A stretch of 64,000 nucleotides of DNA from Gemmatimonadota bacterium (GTDB taxonomy: Bacteria > Latescibacterota > UBA2968). The notes beneath the pieces are model-generated. The model was not told the origin of the DNA. It saw only the letters and a program-made list of their open reading frames with translations, and searched no databases. This document shows, piece after piece, positions 26,442-36,124 of the stretch (its first letter is position 1; every line of letters starts with the position of its first letter). The stretch is taken from contig JAPPAB010000076.1 of NCBI GenBank assembly GCA_026705765.1, positions 1 through 64,000 on the forward strand, read 5' to 3'. The translations under genes and the position numbers were made by a program.

Positions 26442-26557
26442 GGGATCTCCAGAATTTGTGCTATCAGTCCCCGGCCATCGGCCCCTGCGCACAGCACAAT
26501 ATTGGTAGAACTTCAGGAAGGGGTTCTCACACATCCTATCTGTTACACTCAATCCTG

Positions 26558-26586
26558 ACTATACACTATATTTTAACGGCTGTCAA
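26558..26586 (-). promoter_or_regulatory. sigma70-type promoter for the RsbW/HPF/HprK run
   Basis: On the minus strand TTGACA (26586-26581) and TATAGT (26563-26558) are separated by 17 bp, a near-consensus promoter 117 bp before the first start codon. Confidence 0.75.
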
Positions 26587-26608
26587 GCGTGGGGCGTCAA
26601 CTTCGTTC

Positions 26609-26637
26609 TTGACCCAAACTTTGGAAAAAAGTATAAT
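26609..26637 (+). promoter_or_regulatory. sigma70-type promoter for the antiporter-like pair
   Basis: TTGACC (26609-26614) and a perfect TATAAT (26632-26637) are 17 bp apart, about 49 bp before the ATG at 26686. Together with 26558-26586 it forms a back-to-back divergent promoter pair. Confidence 0.75.
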
Positions 26638-26685
26638 CCCCCGCGGTAAAGATGACACCAGCTATCCCTAAACAGCAGGCATTTT

Positions 26686-27903
26686 ATGGCCTTTATTTTA
26701 AGCTTAATTGCCGGTTTTGGTGCTTTTTTTTTCGGCCAAAAAATTTTTCGGCGGATGCCGCCACACCCGCTGATAGACAGTCTTCGAATAGGCAGAGCAC
26801 ATTATCTGCTCCTCGGGGTTCTCGTAGGGATGTTTTTTTCTGAGACCGATGAGGTATTTCACCTGTTTGAAGTGCTGCGGTACAATTGCATCAGCGCTAT
26901 TTTGCTGTGGATTGGCCTGCAGACAGGCCTGTCAACAGACCTCCAAAATCTGCGAAACCACGGCACCTCAGTAATTTACTCACAAACAGCCGTTGTACTC
27001 GCAACCGGCGGATTCACTGTCCTTGCGGCTTTCGCCAGTGGTTTGATACTTTATCGCTACCTCGGATTGCTCCAAAATTTGCCCCTCGCCATAGTCCTGA
27101 TCACTTGTTTCGCACTTACTGTGCGCTTTCCCGCACCTTTTTTTCAGTGGCCCAATCGTCCTATCCCAACTCCCGTTCCAGATCAAAACTTGCCACTTGG
27201 CAATGTCGCGGCCCTGGCCGTGTTGTGTATCGCTTTCCCCCCACTTTCAGAAAACCCCATTTTTTATTTGGGCAACTTGCCATTCATAGGCGCAACTGGT
27301 ATTGCACTGCTCCTGCTCGGCGCAGGTGTGGTCGGAGGCATCGCGCTCGATTTTTCATTCCGCAGCCACCGCACAGGTGCTCGCGCACTAAGCCTCGTTC
27401 TGGGCATTGTGATCGCCCTTTCTGGATTGTGTCAGGCACCGGACTTACCATCTCTTGCTGTGGGATTTATATCGGGTATCTGGCTCATTAACACAACCGT
27501 GGCAAAACGCGAGATCGTCGAATTTACAACACGCGCAAACGACGTGATTGAGCCGATCTTTTTCGCACTGATTGGATCAATAATAGGAGAATTTAGTGGT
27601 GATATATTTTTTTTCTGGTCGCCTCTTTTTCCACTTGCTCTCACCGTGATACTCGTGCGTGGAATGGGGCGCACAATCGGTTTCACAGTATCCCAAACCC
27701 TCTGGCAAATACCGCAGACCTGGCGCGAATTGCTCGCCATGAGTTGGCATCCTCAGGGTACGCTGAGTATCGCTGTTAGCATACAGGCCATTTACCTCCT
27801 CGACTTTCAGCACTACACGCTTATTACTGGACTCGTAATTGCTGTTTTTTTGAGTCAAATGATACTCATTCCACCCGCAAACTCACCACAATCTCACACC
27901 TGA
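26686..27903 (+). CDS. Antiporter-like polytopic membrane protein A
   Basis: A 405-residue protein of about 12 hydrophobic helices with no soluble domain. The layout of helices and the acidic residues placed in membrane stretches resemble the cation:proton antiporter-2 fold, but no diagnostic signature was found. The next gene, 10 bp downstream, encodes a similar-sized membrane protein of the same type, so they may form a two-subunit transporter. A strong promoter lies upstream. The substrate is unknown. Confidence 0.55.
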   Translation: MAFILSLIAGFGAFFFGQKIFRRMPPHPLIDSLRIGRAHYLLLGVLVGMFFSETDEVFHLFEVLRYNCISAILLWIGLQTGLSTDLQNLRNHGTSVIYSQTAVVLATGGFTVLAAFASGLILYRYLGLLQNLPLAIVLITCFALTVRFPAPFFQWPNRPIPTPVPDQNLPLGNVAALAVLCIAFPPLSENPIFYLGNLPFIGATGIALLLLGAGVVGGIALDFSFRSHRTGARALSLVLGIVIALSGLCQAPDLPSLAVGFISGIWLINTTVAKREIVEFTTRANDVIEPIFFALIGSIIGEFSGDIFFFWSPLFPLALTVILVRGMGRTIGFTVSQTLWQIPQTWRELLAMSWHPQGTLSIAVSIQAIYLLDFQHYTLITGLVIAVFLSQMILIPPANSPQSHT

Positions 27904-27913
27904 GACGATTTCT

Positions 27914-29095
27914 ATGCGCCTCCTTTGCATTACAATTGGTATGGGTATCCTGCTCTGGCTACTCCAATCACCCCCCGAAATGGCCTGGGTCGGCTTTCTG
28001 ATAACTGCCTCTGTCGTGGGTGCGCGACTGGCTCATCGCGCCAAATTGCCCGATGTTTTAGGCATGATTGCCGCTGGTCTCGCCATCGGCTTCGCACCTA
28101 TTACGACCGCTGACAGTCACCAGAGTATAAAACCCTTTGCAGATATCGCAATGGCCTGGATCGGCCTTTATTTGGGCACATCGCTCTCCCGCCCTATCCT
28201 CGCAAATCAGCGTTTGCTCACAGGGAGTATCTACCTGTATGCAGCACCCGTTCTCACGACCTTCTCAGTACTCATCTTTTTCGACCTCCACCTGGTGGCC
28301 ACTTTACAACTTGCCATCCTATCGGGCATCTCAGCCCCCATATTTTTAGACCGCACAGAACACAAACTACGGGATACATGGCCTTTTTCTTTATCTGTTA
28401 CGGCAATCGGCCTCGGCTTGCTCTTTTTAACAGGGCTTATTTTTGGTGTCGAATTCATCCTGAACGACGGGTTTAATTCCTTCCTCCGTCTTGCCGCAGA
28501 TATCTCTCTAGCTATTTTGATCGGAATTATTGGAATTGAACTCGTGCATCGCTGGCTGCAACATATCCACACCCCCACAGGTCAATTTACGAGTTGGTTT
28601 GCCCTATCATTTCTGCTTGCGCTTGCTTCGTGGCATGTTTGGATTCAGCCCCTTATTTTATCCTGGGCAGTGGGCCTTGCATTATCCTTGCGCACCAAAC
28701 GCGGACTGAGACCCAATATGCGCCCACCAAATGCGGAAGCACTGATTGCTTTTGCCCTTGCACACTATGCTACTGGCCTTGTTTTAGACTGGCAAATATC
28801 CTCTGTACCGCCTTATTTTTTTGCCCTGATAGCAGCCTTGATTTTGGGCAAAATTGCGGGTGGTCTGCTATGTAGGCACTTCACCTCACAACCCGTTCAA
28901 GCCTGGCTGCCGCTCTTGCCGCAGGGCCTCCTTGCAATCGTCTGCTTTGAATCTATTGCACCCGAAACCGCCCCTCTGTACTTTGTTTGCACAGGGATAG
29001 TTCTACCCCTTCTGCACCTTTTAGCCGATCAAATCGTTCAGAAAATCAAAAACGGCCGCATCCGCGCGCTCGCGCGTCGAACACAGACCGTTTGA
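27914..29095 (+). CDS. Antiporter-like polytopic membrane protein B
   Basis: A 393-residue membrane protein of about 12 helices. The start VGARLAHRAKLPDVLGMIAA followed by GLAIGFAP is the typical opening of CPA2-type sodium/proton exchangers (substrate-binding helices with acceptable dyad residues were not confirmed). Follows gene A after 10 bp. Its end is only 16 bp from the convergent PorV-like gene, with no clear terminator between. Confidence 0.6.
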   Translation: MRLLCITIGMGILLWLLQSPPEMAWVGFLITASVVGARLAHRAKLPDVLGMIAAGLAIGFAPITTADSHQSIKPFADIAMAWIGLYLGTSLSRPILANQRLLTGSIYLYAAPVLTTFSVLIFFDLHLVATLQLAILSGISAPIFLDRTEHKLRDTWPFSLSVTAIGLGLLFLTGLIFGVEFILNDGFNSFLRLAADISLAILIGIIGIELVHRWLQHIHTPTGQFTSWFALSFLLALASWHVWIQPLILSWAVGLALSLRTKRGLRPNMRPPNAEALIAFALAHYATGLVLDWQISSVPPYFFALIAALILGKIAGGLLCRHFTSQPVQAWLPLLPQGLLAIVCFESIAPETAPLYFVCTGIVLPLLHLLADQIVQKIKNGRIRALARRTQTV

Positions 29096-29111
29096 ACTGT
29101 CCCGGGGAAAA

Positions 29112-30275
29112 CTATCTTACAAAACCGACTACGGAAAAAGAGTGCTGGATAAATCGCTCTGATACGCCGTGTTTTGAGCGGTCACCGCGCCTTCCCACCT
29201 CGAGCACATACCGAAACCGGCCGCTATTATTTACAAATGGCAGCGCCATGCCAAAGCTGACGCCTAATTCGCCAACCTGGCTATTAGAGGTTGTCGGAAA
29301 ATAAAGCGACCGATAATGAAAACCCGTGCTAATTTCAAAGCGCCGACTCCGCACCAACACATCGGGATCTCCCGTGCGCCACAACATTCCTGCACTTACA
29401 TCCCACGTATCAAATCGACCATCTCCTGTCGCGCGCCACAGCCCTCGAGATACATCGACCGATGCCAGCCAGCGATAACCCGCCAGATACGTTATCCCCG
29501 CTCCAAATTCCCGGGGAAATTCCACATCGCCTTCCGTCTCGACCTCAACGGCTTCGCGCTGTCCCACAAAACGATTTCTTTGAACCTGACGCTGCTTGAT
29601 ATTGCCTCCGATATCGACATTTGCGCCCAAACTCAACCGCGAAGTGGGCGTATAGATAATTCCGAATGATGGCAACCATCCGCGGTGGGTACGCGTGATT
29701 TCATCGCGAGAAAAGAAGACCGTCTCATTATCAAAATTCTTGATCCAGGACTCGTTAAACGTCCCCATAGCTACCCAATTTATACGCCCTCCTACAAAAA
29801 GCCTGCGCCCGATTCGATGCCCCAACCCCAGAGAAACAGCCTGGATACCCCCAGTCGCTTCAACTTCCAGTTGATACTTCAAATCACCCGTGCCTCGATC
29901 TTCTATTGCCCCGAAATCCATATCTGTAAGCGGTTCAAGTCCGACCCCTATCACAGGCCCCCGTCTCATAGGTAGCGCGATCTGAAAAGCCCCGACATCC
30001 CCGTCATTTACAATGTTTTCCCCATTCAAAAATCGGTGCTGAGCCATAAATTGCATACTCACAGACGCCCTGCGGAAAGCACCCAACAAAGCGGGATTGT
30101 GGGACGAAAAATTTAGCCCATCTGCAAGCGCCCGCCCGGCACCCCCCATACTTCGAGACCGCGCATCAACGCGCCTGACTGGATCTCCGACCCCATAAAA
30201 AGAAAAAATTGTATTGGCGCAAACTGGCAGCACAAGTGAAAAAACAAAACCCAAAGCGAGAATTATTCGCATCAT
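29112..30275 (-). CDS. PorV/FadL-like outer-membrane beta-barrel protein
   Basis: A 387-residue protein with signal peptide (LALGFVFSLVLPVCANT) and then amphipathic beta strands. The early RSRSMGGAGRALADGLNFSSHNPALLG is the signature of the PorV/FadL-type barrel family of the FCB group, where an N-terminal plug residue pattern SMGGA(G/A)xA-NPA is typical. It probably sits in the outer membrane as a channel or secretion anchor. It is coupled (1 bp apart) to the lipoprotein gene upstream. Confidence 0.7.
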   Translation of the reverse strand: MMRIILALGFVFSLVLPVCANTIFSFYGVGDPVRRVDARSRSMGGAGRALADGLNFSSHNPALLGAFRRASVSMQFMAQHRFLNGENIVNDGDVGAFQIALPMRRGPVIGVGLEPLTDMDFGAIEDRGTGDLKYQLEVEATGGIQAVSLGLGHRIGRRLFVGGRINWVAMGTFNESWIKNFDNETVFFSRDEITRTHRGWLPSFGIIYTPTSRLSLGANVDIGGNIKQRQVQRNRFVGQREAVEVETEGDVEFPREFGAGITYLAGYRWLASVDVSRGLWRATGDGRFDTWDVSAGMLWRTGDPDVLVRSRRFEISTGFHYRSLYFPTTSNSQVGELGVSFGMALPFVNNSGRFRYVLEVGRRGDRSKHGVSERFIQHSFSVVGFVR

Positions 30276-30276
30276 C

Positions 30277-31446
30277 TTACAGTTCCGGAGGTAGAGAGTA
30301 AATGAGGTTCAAACGCACATCTTTTAACACAACCCATCGGATGAGCGGGGGCGAATTTAAGGGCACGGGAAAACCCGTTATAAGATTGAGAGGTGAAAGT
30401 GCCAACCCATGATTGACTCGCACACCAGATATCCAGGCCTGGATCAAAGTCTGGTTAATGGTGTAAGTCGCAGTCGCTGGTTCAAGGAGTAATCTCTCAT
30501 TGAACCGCGTAAATGTAGTATCGCCTTCTGCAATTTTCAGGCCATATATCTCAATGGGAAAAGATGAAAAATAAGAATGGTCCAGATCGATATCCAATTG
30601 CAATTTGGCCGAATTGACCGTCGCGCCTTGCGGAATATTGGGCAGATCAAAATTCAAGACACTGCTGTAAAAAAAACCCTCGGCAAGAATCGCCAGGTCT
30701 TCTGAGGGACCGCCATTGACCCGAGCACTCCAATAGGTATCTGCATCGGCCTGAACAGCCTCGCGCTCTATCACATCTCCCACCCGATATACGGCCTCCA
30801 ATTCTGGAATCGGTGCATCTGCGCGAATATCGGTAGCTTCACGGGCAAAAATATCCAACAAAAAAGGTGCCTCCCCATCGGGTTGCAACAGGATTTCTAA
30901 AGACGGTGCCCCCGCATCTACCACGCCCTTTAAGAGCGACACGGGCAAATCGATCCGAATGCGATCTTCAAACACCCGCACCACAGCACCGGGGATTGGT
31001 GTCGCCATTACCTCGGTTTCGACCAGCGAAATCGAGTCGACATAAGCCTGAAGTTCTTCCCAGGGGGAATTGGGCAGCAATGCGATCAGAGATGCATTTT
31101 CGACCAACCGCGCCGACCGAATACCCAGATTGACGCGCAGAGAGTCTATCGTCAAACCCGGAGGCACACCACCAGACAACTCAGTCGGCACTTCAAAACG
31201 CAACAGACTGCGCAACAAAAACCCATTCATCTGTCCGACCAGCAATTCCTCTTGTTCTCCCATCACTGTAGGTTCAATCAGGGATTGAAAGGACCGTGCA
31301 GACTTTAGTGGAACAGCGGGCAATGCTACTGTATCACCGGGATCGCGTCCAACAAAGCCCTCCCCCAACGGATTGCGTTTTTCGGTATTGCAACCAGCGA
31401 GACATGCCACAATTAAAAAAATCAGTAAAAATGGTTTTCTCATCAT
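30277..31446 (-). CDS. Lipoprotein with DNRLRE-like beta domains
   Basis: A 389-residue lipoprotein (lipobox CLAGCN, about residue 19 of the mature start). Two regions show the beta-strand pattern seen in DNRLRE domains: LLRSLLRFEVPTELSGG..., then SSVLNFDLPNIPQGATVNSA (two copies of the R/L-F-D/E-(L/V)-P strand followed by G-A-T-(V/I)-x-S-A). Such domains form surface-exposed jelly-roll-like folds. It sits directly before the PorV-like barrel gene, and a surface complex of the two is inferred. The ATG at 31446 follows GAG by 8 bases. Confidence 0.6.
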   Translation of the reverse strand: MMRKPFLLIFLIVACLAGCNTEKRNPLGEGFVGRDPGDTVALPAVPLKSARSFQSLIEPTVMGEQEELLVGQMNGFLLRSLLRFEVPTELSGGVPPGLTIDSLRVNLGIRSARLVENASLIALLPNSPWEELQAYVDSISLVETEVMATPIPGAVVRVFEDRIRIDLPVSLLKGVVDAGAPSLEILLQPDGEAPFLLDIFAREATDIRADAPIPELEAVYRVGDVIEREAVQADADTYWSARVNGGPSEDLAILAEGFFYSSVLNFDLPNIPQGATVNSAKLQLDIDLDHSYFSSFPIEIYGLKIAEGDTTFTRFNERLLLEPATATYTINQTLIQAWISGVRVNHGLALSPLNLITGFPVPLNSPPLIRWVVLKDVRLNLIYSLPPEL

Positions 31447-31506
31447 AATCATCACTCAATGGGTAAAAATAGCTGACTACAATAGACCTTTACACGCTTC
31501 AAAGCG

Positions 31507-33249
31507 TCAAACGTTTCGTTGTACTCGACCACGGGAAATCGCGCGTTCTATACCCGGTAAAAAAAATGCTTCGCACACGCGATCCCAGCTCATTTGTGCG
31601 GCCAACCTGTAACCCGAATGCAATCGCGCCTCGCGCGCGCTATCCGATGATGGCAACGCATCTGCGATATCCCACGCCACTTTGTCCGCCACTTTGTCCT
31701 CCTGAATACGGCGTTCATACTCCCCTATGGCACGAGCAGATGCAGCACTATCCAATGCGACATCGGCCGTATAATCGGCCACCACGACGAGAGGATCGGC
31801 CTGTTCTTGTGTCACGCGATCCAAAAAACCACAGCATCCACACACACTACTCGGCACACATATCCCCCCAAAAGTCAGCGGTTCGAGCACGGCGATGCCA
31901 AACGGCTCGTAAATTGATTGTCCAAATTCGACATCCGTGCCCCTGCGCAAATCCGCAAACGCCATATCTTGCGGCATGCGCTGACCGCAACTTGCCCGGT
32001 CCCATCCAAACTGGTTGACCAAAATGGCTTGAATCGCGACAGACTCGCGGTTAAACGCTTCCATATCTCGCCAGATATCTACCTCATTTGAAACCAGGTC
32101 GGGGGGGCCTGTATGGTGTACAACCGGCCATCCATATTCGGACTCCATAATCTCGACATCTCGTGCACTGCGCTGTTCCGCAGCCGTTGTAAGCACAAAA
32201 AACACGCCTGTTTGTCCTTTGTCCCCCAGCAATCTATCGAGATGCGATAATACGAGTAAATCGCGCCACAGCCCTTTGCTAATCACCGGACGCGTGACAT
32301 GGGACATCACCACATCTGGCTCATATCCGAGCAAATTTTGCGCATACTCCTGCAAACGCGAGCGAGACCGTAATTTCTCCGGATAAGAAATCTGCACAGC
32401 GGGAATACCATTGTACACCAGATCTATTGCTTGCGCTTCAAACCCCATAAACCGAAGCTCGTCGAGCACTGGGTCGCCCACGGCGAAAATACCATCGCAA
32501 TATGACGCCATTTGGACCAGCGCGTGTCGATAATAATCGGACTGATCTCCAAATACATCCTCAACCACTTCACCCTGTGTAAGTGCTCGCGCCATCGCGT
32601 TGTAAAACATCACATCGTGCCCCGGGTTGTTCTCTGTGATCCCGCGCATCGTTGAAACCTCATGTGCGTAAAAAATCGCCCGAAAGCGTGGATCGTTTTC
32701 CACAATAGTTTTGAGCGCAAGGGGCATGCCCATATACTCATGGGCCAGCACAATATGCGGGCCGGGATCCTTTCCGATAAACGCGACAACGGCATCGTAA
32801 ACCGCTTCTGCACTATCGATATAAAGCGCGTAATCCGCAATCGTATCGTATCGGTCAGACGTAAGGCCAAAATGTCGGTAGAGATTGTACTTAAAATTGC
32901 GGGAATGCCGCGGGTTGATATCTTCGGTATCAACGAGCAACACATCGGCTTCATATCCACCAGTGAATCGGCGTATCCCGTAAACAATATTGACATTGTA
33001 CCGCTCTGCTACGCGATTGAGCGCGTCACCACAATCCGCATTTTGCACGCCGGAAATGGTTGAAAAAAGCACCGCACCACTTTGCGCCAGAAGATCTTCA
33101 TCCTCTGGACGCGAAAGCGGACCAACGAGAAAAGATCGCCGCACGGCTTTCTGATACACAGAAGAGGTCATCAAGCCATCGAGAACAGTCCCGATACCAC
33201 CGGCCTTGCGCACCGCTTCGTGCGTCGCGTGAATCACCGTATAGTTCAT
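31507..33249 (-). CDS. Glycogen/starch synthase-like glycosyltransferase
   Basis: A 580-residue GT-B type glycosyltransferase. The N-terminus HATHEAVRKAGGIGTVLDGL matches the K-x-G-G-L/I-G loop of the glycogen/starch synthase N-terminal domain, and the central HEYMGMPLALKTI with the C-terminal SIYEPFGIAVLEPLTFG give the donor-binding E-x-x-x-x-x-x-E region of GT4/GT5 enzymes. It probably transfers glucose or another sugar from a nucleotide donor. The start ATG lies just after the stop of the CcmI-like gene. Product polysaccharide unknown. Confidence 0.75.
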   Translation of the reverse strand: MNYTVIHATHEAVRKAGGIGTVLDGLMTSSVYQKAVRRSFLVGPLSRPEDEDLLAQSGAVLFSTISGVQNADCGDALNRVAERYNVNIVYGIRRFTGGYEADVLLVDTEDINPRHSRNFKYNLYRHFGLTSDRYDTIADYALYIDSAEAVYDAVVAFIGKDPGPHIVLAHEYMGMPLALKTIVENDPRFRAIFYAHEVSTMRGITENNPGHDVMFYNAMARALTQGEVVEDVFGDQSDYYRHALVQMASYCDGIFAVGDPVLDELRFMGFEAQAIDLVYNGIPAVQISYPEKLRSRSRLQEYAQNLLGYEPDVVMSHVTRPVISKGLWRDLLVLSHLDRLLGDKGQTGVFFVLTTAAEQRSARDVEIMESEYGWPVVHHTGPPDLVSNEVDIWRDMEAFNRESVAIQAILVNQFGWDRASCGQRMPQDMAFADLRRGTDVEFGQSIYEPFGIAVLEPLTFGGICVPSSVCGCCGFLDRVTQEQADPLVVVADYTADVALDSAASARAIGEYERRIQEDKVADKVAWDIADALPSSDSAREARLHSGYRLAAQMSWDRVCEAFFLPGIERAISRGRVQRNV

Positions 33250-33251
33250 AC

Positions 33252-33737
33252 TCAATGCACCGTATCGATCAAAATATCCACTTCCACGGCCCCGGGCGCA
33301 ACGGGGTTTTGCGGATAAATTCCCTCCATATCCCCTATATTTGAGCCTCCCACACGTCCGTCTGCATCAATTTTTGCAGAAACGTACAACGCATCGATCT
33401 CAGACCAGTCTATCTCAATCATCGCATCCCCTCGCGTCAGCGTGTACGAATGGGGAAAACCGGAAATATCGAGCCGCTTCACAGCCAGCGGTGGCCCGCC
33501 AACAGGGGCAGGGCGCGCAATAACAAATAGCACGGCATTGCTCCCAATGCGCTCGTCCAGCCCATCAGCTAACCGAATCGTCCCCGAAACCACAGCGTCT
33601 GATGTTTGTGTTCCTCCTTTATCTGCTGCTGGAGCCTGAGCAGGTGGAGGCTTTGGCGGCGGATGCGCCCCTTCTTCATAGTGTTGACTACAAGACACTA
33701 ACCACATAAGAACGCATAAGAGAATAGATTTACGCAT
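33252..33737 (-). CDS. Stand-alone CcmI/CycH C-terminal-like domain lipoprotein
   Basis: A 161-residue lipoprotein (VSCSQ lipobox) whose last 110 residues resemble the C-terminal Ig-like domain of the cytochrome c assembly protein CcmI/CycH: SGTIRLADGLDERI, LFVIARPAPVGGPPLAVKRL, YTLTRGDAMIEID and GGSNIGDMEGIY. In CcmI this domain binds apocytochromes. The TPR and membrane parts of CcmI are missing. The ATG 33737 overlaps the methionine aminopeptidase gene by 8 bp and has GAGGAAG 6-7 bases upstream. Ccm genes themselves are not in the window. Confidence 0.7.
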   Translation of the reverse strand: MRKSILLCVLMWLVSCSQHYEEGAHPPPKPPPAQAPAADKGGTQTSDAVVSGTIRLADGLDERIGSNAVLFVIARPAPVGGPPLAVKRLDISGFPHSYTLTRGDAMIEIDWSEIDALYVSAKIDADGRVGGSNIGDMEGIYPQNPVAPGAVEVDILIDTVH

Positions 33738-34494
33738 CGATATCTTCCTCAAACATCGTCAAAATCCTGGGTTCTCCACGCGTAATCGCCACCACATGCT
33801 CAAAATGCGCCGAAGGCAACCCATCGGCAGCAGACGCTGTCCATCCGTCATCTGCCATCACAACCTCATGCGTTCCCAAATTGACCATTGGTTCAATGGC
33901 GAGTACCATCCCCTTTCGCAAACGCGGGTTGCGCTCTGGGGGTGCATAATTGGGCACGGCGGGTTCTTCGTGCAAGCTCCGTCCAATGCCATGTCCCACA
34001 AATTGCCGCACAACAGAAAAACCAAATTGCTCGACCCAGTTTTGTACCGCCCCGCAAATATCGCTCAGGCGTCTTCCAGCAACCGCTTGCTCAATCCCCT
34101 TAAACAGGGATTCTCGCGTCACCTTGAGCAATTCTTTCTCCCGATCCGAAATATTGCCGACAACGCGCGTAATCGCCTGATCACCGTAGTAGCCCCGCAA
34201 TTTTACACCGATATCAATGCTGACAATATCGCCATCTATCAACTTCCGAGATCCGGGAATCCCGTGTACAACCTGTTCGTTAATGGAAATACAACTCGCT
34301 GCGGGATAACCCTTATAGCCCTTAAATGCGGGTTCTGCGCCGTGCGACCGAATCACATCTTCGGCTACGCTATCCAGTTCTCTCGTCGTCGTTCCCACTT
34401 TGACAAGCGGTTTGAGTGTGCGATGCACCAGCCCCACAATGCGGTTTGCCTCAACCATCAAATCCAGTTCTCGATCTGTTCGCAATACAATCAC
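33730..34494 (-). CDS. map: Methionine aminopeptidase, type I
   Basis: A 254-residue cobalt/manganese/iron-dependent enzyme that removes the initiator Met. Metal ligands are visible: Asp in SIDIG and YGDQA, His in FVGHGIG, Glu in LAIEPM and Glu in AHFEHVV. The length is that of bacterial type I enzymes. Stop overlaps the start of the CcmI-like gene. It lies 12 bp after the metalloprotease gene, in the run downstream of the metal-uptake operon. Confidence 0.93.
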   Translation of the reverse strand: MIVLRTDRELDLMVEANRIVGLVHRTLKPLVKVGTTTRELDSVAEDVIRSHGAEPAFKGYKGYPAASCISINEQVVHGIPGSRKLIDGDIVSIDIGVKLRGYYGDQAITRVVGNISDREKELLKVTRESLFKGIEQAVAGRRLSDICGAVQNWVEQFGFSVVRQFVGHGIGRSLHEEPAVPNYAPPERNPRLRKGMVLAIEPMVNLGTHEVVMADDGWTASAADGLPSAHFEHVVAITRGEPRILTMFEEDIDA

Positions 34495-34506
34495 AGCATT
34501 ACTCCC

Positions 34507-36123
34507 TTAACGCGATTCGCCAAAATGGAAAACAAAAATGAGAAAATCGCGAAAATCAACGGGGCCATCTCCATTGAAATCCAATTTTGGATCGTACTTA
34601 CTATCCGTATGCAAAAGTTTAAAGCCATCTGCAAAACGCAGAAAATCGGAAAACGCAACGCGCCCATCGCCATCCACATCGCACACGAGATCCGTCGCAG
34701 TACTCCCCCCAGTTGACAGCGTGTAGTTCACGCGCCGCCTATCACCTGAAAGCGATGTCTCCATCACAATAAATACCACCTCGTCAAAACGATTGGCTCT
34801 GGGAATCACCACCGTTGTCCCGCGCGGATACAGCAACTCGACGCCTGATGGAGCAATCAGCATAACCAGCAACTTCCACTGCCCTCTGTCGTCCAGTGAA
34901 AATGTTCCTCGAAGCCCGCCAAAGATATTTGAAGTATCTATGCGCAAATATGTCATCCCCAAATGATCAACCGTTTCAAAGCCCTCAAAAGAGCCACCTG
35001 CGTTGAGGACAATATTGGCATGCTTAATCGAGGGCAAATCGCGCGCTTCAATATAATATCCGGGACGAGCACGCAAATCAGTCAAATAATTCCACGCGGC
35101 AAATCGCGGCATCATCTGCGCAAATCCGCCCAATGGCATCCCATCATCAATGAGCGATAAACTATATCTACTCGGATCGCGTCTTTTGAGCAACTCCCAA
35201 ACGCTTTTAATCTCATCTGCACCGTAAATCTGCTCAATGTGGTGAGCAAAAATCGACGCGCCGAAAGGATGAAGACTACCAGAAAACTTGTCCAATGAGG
35301 CTTCGGGATCGTCGTAAATACAAGAAAAGTTGCGGGGGCAACTCATGTACTGATAAAAATCATTCACATCGGGATAGGCCACATCCTCCATCCAGGTCGC
35401 CGTGAGTTCCTGCCACCACGCAGCGGCAAAATCGGCATAATACCCAAATTGAATCGCGTGAAAAAACTCGTGGGCAGCCGTTACGCGCAACCCGTTGAAT
35501 CCGCGTGAATTTACAGGATAAATACGATCCGTAAAATTATTGTCAATCTCCATATAACTCGGCGTCGTCAATTCCGTATATGCAATTGGATATGTAAAAC
35601 CATAAGCCTGCTGAAGAGCGAGATTTTTAATATAAATGTCGTAAACACCATCGCCATCAGACAGAGGAGGATTGTAGCCCAACTGATTGATCTGCAGGTC
35701 CCAAACCGCCTCAAAAACCCGCGCGGCTTCATCGACATAATCCGGTACGCCATTGGCATCTGTATCTGTTGGAGAAACGGCGTGCGTCCCCACAGTATTG
35801 TAGTGAATCTTGAAATGCCCACCTGAAGACAGAATTGAATGACTCAGAATAGGACGCTGTTGGAGAAACGCAAATGCCTCCTTCGCTGCGGGAGGCAAAC
35901 GATCCCAATTCGCGGTCAAACCCCTTATTGCCGATGTCCCACAAATAGCTCTATCCAGCCGAAACTCACTATCAGTGGGCAGAACCTCTGGAAAAAAATG
36001 GGCACATGCGCGGCAATAAATATCGTGCAATTCCGTCCCGGGCGCAAAAATGGGCGGAACTTGTGCATGTGCAGATCCGCCCGCTATTAAAAAAATTGCC
36101 AACAAAGAAACAACCCTACCCAT
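34507..36123 (-). CDS. Secreted MXAN_6640-type metalloprotease with dockerin-like C-terminus
   Basis: A 538-residue exported protein. Signal peptide VVSLLAIFLIAGGSAHAQ, then a propeptide-like segment, a HExxH zinc motif in TAAHEFFHAIQFGYY (about residue 225) and a downstream catalytic-like WWQELTATWMEDVAY. The C-terminus carries two loops of calcium-binding type, DVDGDGRVAFSDFLRFADGF and DFNGDGPVDFRDFLIFVFHF, like a dockerin pair. The domain pattern resembles the MXAN_6640 family of putative proteases. The ATG at 36123 is favoured because it gives a proper signal peptide and lies just after the MntR stop. Confidence 0.75.
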   Translation of the reverse strand: MGRVVSLLAIFLIAGGSAHAQVPPIFAPGTELHDIYCRACAHFFPEVLPTDSEFRLDRAICGTSAIRGLTANWDRLPPAAKEAFAFLQQRPILSHSILSSGGHFKIHYNTVGTHAVSPTDTDANGVPDYVDEAARVFEAVWDLQINQLGYNPPLSDGDGVYDIYIKNLALQQAYGFTYPIAYTELTTPSYMEIDNNFTDRIYPVNSRGFNGLRVTAAHEFFHAIQFGYYADFAAAWWQELTATWMEDVAYPDVNDFYQYMSCPRNFSCIYDDPEASLDKFSGSLHPFGASIFAHHIEQIYGADEIKSVWELLKRRDPSRYSLSLIDDGMPLGGFAQMMPRFAAWNYLTDLRARPGYYIEARDLPSIKHANIVLNAGGSFEGFETVDHLGMTYLRIDTSNIFGGLRGTFSLDDRGQWKLLVMLIAPSGVELLYPRGTTVVIPRANRFDEVVFIVMETSLSGDRRRVNYTLSTGGSTATDLVCDVDGDGRVAFSDFLRFADGFKLLHTDSKYDPKLDFNGDGPVDFRDFLIFVFHFGESR

Positions 36124-36124
36124 A

